From: JBOGFI01 sp050743365
GTDB lineage: Bacteria; Actinomycetota; Acidimicrobiia; IMCC26256; JACDBD01
Reading direction: 5' to 3'
Length of the DNA stretch: 17,076 nucleotides
Assembly: GCA_050743365.1 (NCBI GenBank)
Contig: JBOGFI010000203.1
Location: 1-17,076 of the forward strand
The first letter of the stretch is position 1, and each line of letters starts with the position of its first letter. A model generated the notes under the pieces. That model saw nothing but the letters and a program-made list of their open reading frames with translations. It was not told where the DNA came from and searched no databases. The position numbers and the translations under genes are program-made. Shown piece by piece: positions 13,138 through 17,076 of this stretch.

Positions 13138-14288
13138 CGCCCCGCCACCCCCACGATCGTGCCCTCGGTGATGCCGTCGCCCTCGACCTCGACCTTGCCG
13201 CCGGCGAACACACCGGTGTCGACCGCGACGACCTTGGTGGTCCCGTCATCGCGCACGACTTCGAGCCCGTAGCCACCCTCGGCCAGGGCGAGCAGAGCGT
13301 TCACCGGTACCAGGAGGACGTCCGTCCGCTCGTCTCCGATCGCGACGATGACCTCGACGGGTGCCCCAATGAGGTCGTCTGCCACTTGGTCGCCCAGGGT
13401 GATCTCGACCTGCGCGAGCGACTCGGAGTCTGTCGCGCCGCCCTCGGAGCCCTCACCAGAGTCGGACGGGACGTCGACGACGCCCATCGTGCTGACCGTG
13501 CCCGCGACCTCGGCGCCGCCAGGGAGCACGACCGTCACCGCGGTGCCGACGTCGAACCGGTTCCGGTCATCGACGTCCACGTCGAGGTTCACGATCTGAT
13601 CGGTGCCGGTGATGTCGAGGATGGCCGTCCCCGGTGCCACCACGTCGCCGACGTCGGCGCGCAACGCGTCCACCTGGCCCGCCGCCGGGACGAAGACGAC
13701 ATCGCCGAGAGCCACCGTGCCGGTCTGCTCAGCCCCGATACCGCCCTGCCAGGCCCGGACCGCTTCGGCGGTGGACCAGGTGTACTCGCTGTCCACCGTG
13801 AACCCGCCGTAGCCGAGCTCGGCCAGGTTGGTCTCCAGCTGCTCGACGTCGACGCCGGAGTCGCCCGGGCGGACGTCGCGGTACATCGGCACCCTGCCGT
13901 ACAGGAGGGTCACCGGCTGCTCGTTCACCCGATAGAGCTCGTTCCCGCGCTCGACGGCCTGACCCTGATCGACCAGCCGGGTGATGGTGCCCTCGGCACT
14001 GCTGGTGACCGTGAACGGGACCCCGTGGTCGAGCGTGCCGTCCCAGCTGTTCGTGGGCGAGATCGTCCCCCGCTCGACTCTCGCGGTCGCGACCGGGCTG
14101 GTCGCGGCGGGCGCCGACTCGGTCGACGCACCCTTCGTCCACAGCCAGGTGGCGCTGCCAGCCGCGGCCACCAGCACCGCGCCGAGCGTCACCCAGATCA
14201 GCCGGGGACGCCGGCGACGAGGCTCCTTCCCCTCTGGCTCGAGGCCCATGACTTTCGGGCCGGTAGACGTGTCCTCAACCGTGGTCAC
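13134..14288 (-). CDS. MacA-like adaptor with peptidoglycan-binding domain
   Basis: GTG 14288 overlaps the lipoprotein stop as GTGA and gives 384 residues; an ATG at 14318 lies inside the preceding gene and is less likely. A basic patch (KEPRRRRPR) precedes one membrane helix (about 29-51). Next come an adaptor hairpin/lipoyl-like part (about 66-130), a peptidoglycan-binding_1 domain (about 134-195, VRPGDSGVDVEQLETNLAEL, AVRAWQ) and beta-barrel domains (about 196-384) including an acidic/Ser insert (275-290). Adaptors of this kind replace MacA in actinobacteria, with the peptidoglycan-binding module anchoring the exporter to the wall. It lies second in the operon, before the ATPase and permease. 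Confidence 0.92.
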   Translation of the reverse strand: MTTVEDTSTGPKVMGLEPEGKEPRRRRPRLIWVTLGAVLVAAAGSATWLWTKGASTESAPAATSPVATARVERGTISPTNSWDGTLDHGVPFTVTSSAEGTITRLVDQGQAVERGNELYRVNEQPVTLLYGRVPMYRDVRPGDSGVDVEQLETNLAELGYGGFTVDSEYTWSTAEAVRAWQGGIGAEQTGTVALGDVVFVPAAGQVDALRADVGDVVAPGTAILDITGTDQIVNLDVDVDDRNRFDVGTAVTVVLPGGAEVAGTVSTMGVVDVPSDSGEGSEGGATDSESLAQVEITLGDQVADDLIGAPVEVIVAIGDERTDVLLVPVNALLALAEGGYGLEVVRDDGTTKVVAVDTGVFAGGKVEVEGDGITEGTIVGVAGR

Positions 14289-14770
14289 CGGCCACCGTTG
14301 ATCAGCACGTCGCGGCACACCTCCATCGCCTCGGAGAACTCGCCCACATCAACCTCGCCCGAATGCGCGTCGTCGAACGGATTGTCGGACACGTCCAGGC
14401 CCTGCTCACGCAGACACTCGGCGAGGTCCAGCTCCCAGCCCTCCACGTGCTGCTCCTCCGACGCATACTCGGGCATGAGGTCCTCGCACGCCGAGAGAGC
14501 GCGGTCCAGGGTCGCCTGGTCATAGTCCCCGGCAACAGCTTGGAAGGCCTCGCCCAGGCCCTCCTGACCGGGACCCGGGTCGGGCATATCGACTCCGTTG
14601 TCGCGCATACACGCGGCGAACACGAGCGCCTGGGCATCGGGGTCCTGCTCGCTTCCTCCGGCCGAAGCGGCCCCGTCGTCGTCGCTCCCGCTGCAGGCGC
14701 TCAGGACCAGCAGCCCGACGACAGCCGCAACCGTGCCGAACGTGCGCTGCCGCGCGGTCGCACGTGTCAT
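14285..14770 (-). CDS. Lipoprotein with duplicated Cys-containing motif
   Basis: ATG 14770 has AGGGGAG at good spacing; the frame extends upstream but without a better start. The 161-residue product has a lipoprotein signal (hydrophobic 12-22) with lipobox LSAC and Cys26 as the lipidation site, then a Ser/Gly/Asp linker. The mature part contains two related segments: ACMRDNGVDMPDP with a second Cys 41 residues later (54, 95), and ECLREQGLDVSDNPF with a second Cys 33 residues later (119, 152). The CMR..GVDMPDP motif is common in uncharacterised actinobacterial lipoproteins. It is the first gene of the exporter operon, downstream of phased operator repeats, so it probably serves the exporter as a surface sensor, carrier or redox partner. 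Confidence 0.85.
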   Translation of the reverse strand: MTRATARQRTFGTVAAVVGLLVLSACSGSDDDGAASAGGSEQDPDAQALVFAACMRDNGVDMPDPGPGQEGLGEAFQAVAGDYDQATLDRALSACEDLMPEYASEEQHVEGWELDLAECLREQGLDVSDNPFDDAHSGEVDVGEFSEAMEVCRDVLINGGR

Positions 14771-14782
14771 GTCGTCTCCCCT

Positions 14783-14810
14783 CGCCGAGTCGCTTGGTGC
14801 TCGCTCGGCG
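14783..14810 (-). promoter_or_regulatory. 5' leader hairpin abutting the lipoprotein ribosome site
   Basis: On the minus strand CGCCGAG and CTCGGCG form a perfect seven-pair stem around a 14-base loop. The 3' arm ends directly against the AGGGGAG ribosome site of the lipoprotein gene. Such a hairpin could modulate translation or protect the mRNA 5' end; no riboswitch class is recognised. Confidence 0.35.
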
Positions 14811-14865
14811 CGGGGTTGTGCACCGAGGGCACCGCAATCACGGCCGTAAGGATCGATCGGCAGCA

Positions 14866-14898
14866 TGAGCCGGCCGTGAGCCGACCCTAAGACGTGGA
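14866..14898. promoter_or_regulatory. Three 11-bp direct repeats upstream of the lipoprotein-MacAB operon
   Basis: On the plus strand the units TGAGCCGGCCG (14866), TGAGCCGACCC (14877) and TAAGACGTGGA (14888) start exactly 11 bases apart. The block GTGAGCCGACCCTAAGA recurs with a single change at 16992-17008, upstream of the response regulator gene of this locus. The third unit overlaps the stop codon of the kinase gene. Shared sequence plus OmpR-type phasing marks this as the likely binding site of that regulator; the operon start codon is 96 bases further on. Confidence 0.6.
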
Positions 14899-16263
14899 TG
14901 AGAATCCGCTACGAACTTCCAACTCGGTGGTATCTCCGTCGGCGCCCACTGTCGGGAGCTGCAGGACGAACCGCGCACCCCCACCAGGAGCGGCCGCAGC
15001 CGTGATGGTTCCGCCGTGGCTGTCTGCGACCTGCTTGACGATCGCCAAGCCGAGTCCCGTGCCGGGCGTCGTGCGGGCTGCGGGCGAGCGGTAGAACCGG
15101 TCGAACACGTGGGGTAGGTCGGCGGGATCGACGCCGGGCCCGTGATCCCTCACGGCCACTGCGCCGTCGCGGACTGCGATCTCGACCTCGGCCCCTGGTG
15201 GGCTCCACTTGGCGGCATTGTCGATCAGGTTCGACACCGCCCGCGAGACCCGCCCCGGCGCGCCTCGGATCAGGCTCGGGACGCCATCGACCCGGAACGC
15301 GATCGACGGATAGCTGGGCCGGACGACCTCGACGGCGCGCCGCGTGAGAGCGTCGAGGTCGACGACCGTGAACGGCTCTTCCTGGCCGTCGCCACGAGCC
15401 AACTCCACGAGGCCGTCGACCAGCCGCGTCAACTCCCCCGTCTGCGCAACGGTGTCTCGGATGAGCATCGCCCGATCCTCGGGCTCCAACTCGTCGGCGC
15501 GCGTCAGCACCTCCACATTCGTTCGCACGGTGGCCAACGGCGTGCGCAACTCGTGTGACGCGTCAGCCACAAGCTGACGCTGCTGGGCCAGCGACTCGCT
15601 CAACGCGTCGAGCATCGCGTTGAAGCTGGCCGTCAGCCGGCCGAGATCATCGCCACTCGAGACGGGGATGTGATGAGAGAGCTCCCCGGTCTGAGCAACC
15701 GTGTCGGCGGCCCTGGCCACACGGCGTACCGGGGCAGCGGCGGCGGCCGCAACGAAACGGCCGATCACGACTGCCAAGGCGACCGCGGCAAGAGAGATTG
15801 CCGTGAGGGTCCACGCCAGCTGGCGCAGAGAGTCTTCGACTTCGCTCATCGACCGGCCAACCTGGAGCGCCGCTCCTCGTCCTGCCGATGTCACGTAGAC
15901 CCGCACGGGTGTCCCATTGACATCGGCATCGAACAAGGCCTCGTCGCGCTCGCCTCGCGCCACCGCGAGCACGTCCGCCGTCACGGGGAGCGACCGGTCG
16001 TCGAACGTGTCGAGGATCTCGCCGTCGCGGTCGACGATCTGCTTGTAGACGTCCTGCACCAGCGGCAAATCTCGTGGCACAGTCGAAGTCTCGTCCTGAG
16101 CGCTGTGCTCCGCCGAGCCGGACACCGGGTCGTGACTCAACGAGTCGTCGACCTGCTCACGCATATTGCCGCGCTCGACGACGTACACGGCGATCGAAAC
16201 CGCCACCACTGCGACAAGCACAGCGAAGCCAGCGGCCAGCGTGACCCGGGTGCGCAAGGTCAT
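14887..16263 (-). CDS. MprB-like sensor histidine kinase
   Basis: The 458-residue kinase has helices at about 8-29 and 150-172 flanking an extracytoplasmic sensor domain of about 120 residues (30-149). The HAMP region (about 173-226) includes the low-complexity AAAAAAPVRRV. H-box ADASHELRTPLATVRTNVEV (His237), N-box SNLIDNAAKWSPPG (Asn345), G1 DHGPG (373-377), F-box HVFDRFYRS and G2 GTGLGLAIVK (401-410) are all intact. ATG 16263 overlaps the regulator stop as ATGA. The catalytic core resembles the mycobacterial MprB/TcrS group. It probably senses envelope stress and drives the lipoprotein-exporter operon immediately downstream. Confidence 0.94.
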   Translation of the reverse strand: MTLRTRVTLAAGFAVLVAVVAVSIAVYVVERGNMREQVDDSLSHDPVSGSAEHSAQDETSTVPRDLPLVQDVYKQIVDRDGEILDTFDDRSLPVTADVLAVARGERDEALFDADVNGTPVRVYVTSAGRGAALQVGRSMSEVEDSLRQLAWTLTAISLAAVALAVVIGRFVAAAAAAPVRRVARAADTVAQTGELSHHIPVSSGDDLGRLTASFNAMLDALSESLAQQRQLVADASHELRTPLATVRTNVEVLTRADELEPEDRAMLIRDTVAQTGELTRLVDGLVELARGDGQEEPFTVVDLDALTRRAVEVVRPSYPSIAFRVDGVPSLIRGAPGRVSRAVSNLIDNAAKWSPPGAEVEIAVRDGAVAVRDHGPGVDPADLPHVFDRFYRSPAARTTPGTGLGLAIVKQVADSHGGTITAAAAPGGGARFVLQLPTVGADGDTTELEVRSGFSSTS

Positions 16264-16955
16264 CCGCTGCGCAGCACGAACCCGACGCCCCGCACCGTGT
16301 GGATCATCCGCGCTTCACCCCCCGCCTCCGTCTTACGCCGCAGGTAGCCCACGTACACATCGAGCGTGTTCGACCCGTACGAGTCGTCAAAACCCCAAAC
16401 GCGCTCTCGGATCGCGTCGCGCGTCAATACCACCCCGGCGTTGCGCATCAGCAACTCGAGCAACGCGAACTCCGTACGCGTCAACTCCATGGCACGGTCA
16501 CCGCGCGTCACCTGCCGAGTCCGAGGGCTGAGCTCGAGATCGCCAACCCGCAACGAACCCTCATGTTCGGGATAGCTCCGCCTCAACAGCGCCCGAACCC
16601 GAGCCCGCAACTCCTCGAGGGCAAACGGCTTGGTCAGATAATCGTCGGCCCCCGCCTCCAAACCGACAACCCGATCGGACACCGCATCCCGAGCCGTCAG
16701 CATGAGAATCGGTGTCCCGTCCCCGCCCTCCCGCAACCGACGGCACACGGTGATGCCATCCAGAACGGGCATGAGCACGTCCAACACCACAAGATCCGCC
16801 CGCAGGCCAGCAAGACGAGCGAGAGCCTCCGCCCCATCACCGACAACTTCGACCTCGTAGCCCTCGAGACGCAGCGCGCGGCGCACCGCATTCCGGAGCG
16901 CCTCATCATCATCGACCACGACTATCCGAGCCGGCACTTCGCCGCCTCTCCTCAT
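16260..16955 (-). CDS. MprA-like OmpR-family response regulator
   Basis: From ATG 16955 the protein has 231 residues; GTG 16937 with GAGAGG seven bases upstream is an equally good start. The receiver domain (about 9-122) has the acidic cluster DDD (15-17), phosphoacceptor Asp59 in LVVLDVLMPVLDG, Thr87 and Lys109. The winged helix-turn-helix domain (about 133-231) includes LTRTEFALLELLMRN, AIRERVWGFDDSYGSNTLDV and MIHTVRGVGFVLR, typical of MprA/PrrA-type regulators. The frame is open further upstream, but those codons cover the operator repeats, so the shorter start is preferred. Four 11-bp repeats at 16993-17036 lie just upstream, suggesting autoregulation. Confidence 0.94.
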   Translation of the reverse strand: MRRGGEVPARIVVVDDDEALRNAVRRALRLEGYEVEVVGDGAEALARLAGLRADLVVLDVLMPVLDGITVCRRLREGGDGTPILMLTARDAVSDRVVGLEAGADDYLTKPFALEELRARVRALLRRSYPEHEGSLRVGDLELSPRTRQVTRGDRAMELTRTEFALLELLMRNAGVVLTRDAIRERVWGFDDSYGSNTLDVYVGYLRRKTEAGGEARMIHTVRGVGFVLRSG

Positions 16956-16992
16956 CACAGTCCCTAGAAGCCTGGATTCAACCGCGCCGCTG

Positions 16993-17036
16993 TGAGCCGA
17001 CACTAAGAGCACCATAAGAGAACCATGAGAACGATG
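16993..17036. promoter_or_regulatory. Four 11-bp direct repeats upstream of the MprA-like gene
   Basis: On the plus strand T(G/A)AG units begin at 16993 (TGAGCCGACAC), 17004 (TAAGAGCACCA), 17015 (TAAGAGAACCA) and 17026 (TGAGAACGATG), each exactly 11 bases apart. The last unit matches only in its first bases. The array ends 38 bases before ATG 16955. The first unit and a half are nearly identical to the site at 14876-14892. Tandem 11-bp direct repeats are the normal binding pattern of OmpR/PhoB-family regulators, so this is a probable autoregulatory operator. Confidence 0.68.
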
Positions 17037-17076
17037 GCTCGTGCTGTCGCACCTCATCTCGATCCACGGCAGGCGC

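Noticed and set aside
14285..14866. Longer N-terminus for the lipoprotein from an upstream ATG at 14866
   Set aside because: It would bury the lipoprotein signal 32 residues inside and start within the operator repeats; ATG 14770 has a strong ribosome site and a canonical lipobox.
16956..17057. Longer N-terminus for the MprA-like regulator
   Set aside because: The extra residues show no homology to receiver domains and are read through the 11-bp operator array.
1..17076. CRISPR array, rRNA or other structured RNA genes
   Set aside because: No regularly spaced identical repeats of CRISPR size and no rRNA-like or riboswitch-like conserved stretches were seen; the only tandem array is the 18-bp coding repeat.

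Overview
This is a very GC-rich window with actinobacterial style throughout: GTG starts, ATGA/GTGA gene overlaps, PspC-domain sensor kinases, a CutRS-like two-component system, and peptidoglycan-binding adaptor proteins next to split MacB exporters. It most likely comes from a member of the Actinomycetota. The class cannot be fixed from the sequence; gene content would suit Acidimicrobiia or a mycobacterial/pseudonocardial relative. Nearly all of the window is envelope biology: three two-component systems, two MacB/FtsX-type ABC exporters, and several small membrane or exported proteins with copper-type or histidine-rich signatures.

Layout. (1) 1-671 is a junction. It holds the last codons and right end of an IS3-family element, then about 550 bp of degenerate DNA with a 23-nt tRNA 3'-end-like sequence (430-452, minus strand), a candidate old attachment site. 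(2) 672-4083 (minus) is a tight operon: PspC/LiaF-like membrane protein, small two-helix protein, FtsX-like permease, and an ABC ATPase carrying a C-terminal YHS metal-binding domain. It is divergent from (3) 4178-6174 (plus), a PspC-domain histidine kinase and its LuxR-type response regulator. (4) 6139-6957 (minus) encodes an exported cupredoxin-like protein whose 3' end overlaps the regulator's 3' end. (5) 7049-8952 (minus) is a CutR/CutS-like pair. It is divergent from (6) 9049-10267 (plus): a 24-codon leader ORF, a one-helix protein with a hexapeptide His/acidic repeat tail, and a ferric-reductase-like di-histidine haem membrane protein. A patterned operator lies in the shared intergenic region. 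(7) 10321-14770 (minus) encodes, in transcription order, a Cys-paired lipoprotein, a MacA-like adaptor, a MacB-type ATPase, a MacB-type permease, a small one-helix protein and a four-helix DUF2269-like protein. (8) 14887-16955 (minus) is an MprAB-like regulator/kinase pair.

How they fit together. The most informative non-coding signal is a set of 11-bp-phased T(G/A)AG direct repeats found at two places: four units upstream of the MprA-like regulator gene (16993-17036) and three units upstream of the lipoprotein-MacAB operon (14866-14898). This predicts that the regulator controls both itself and the exporter operon. A second, differently arranged 11-bp-phased site lies between cutR and the haem/His-repeat operon. 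The left module (PspC/LiaF, exporter-YHS, PspC kinase/LuxR regulator) looks like a LiaFSR-style envelope-stress circuit joined to an exporter with a metal-binding domain. Functions are inferred from motifs read by eye; no database search was run.
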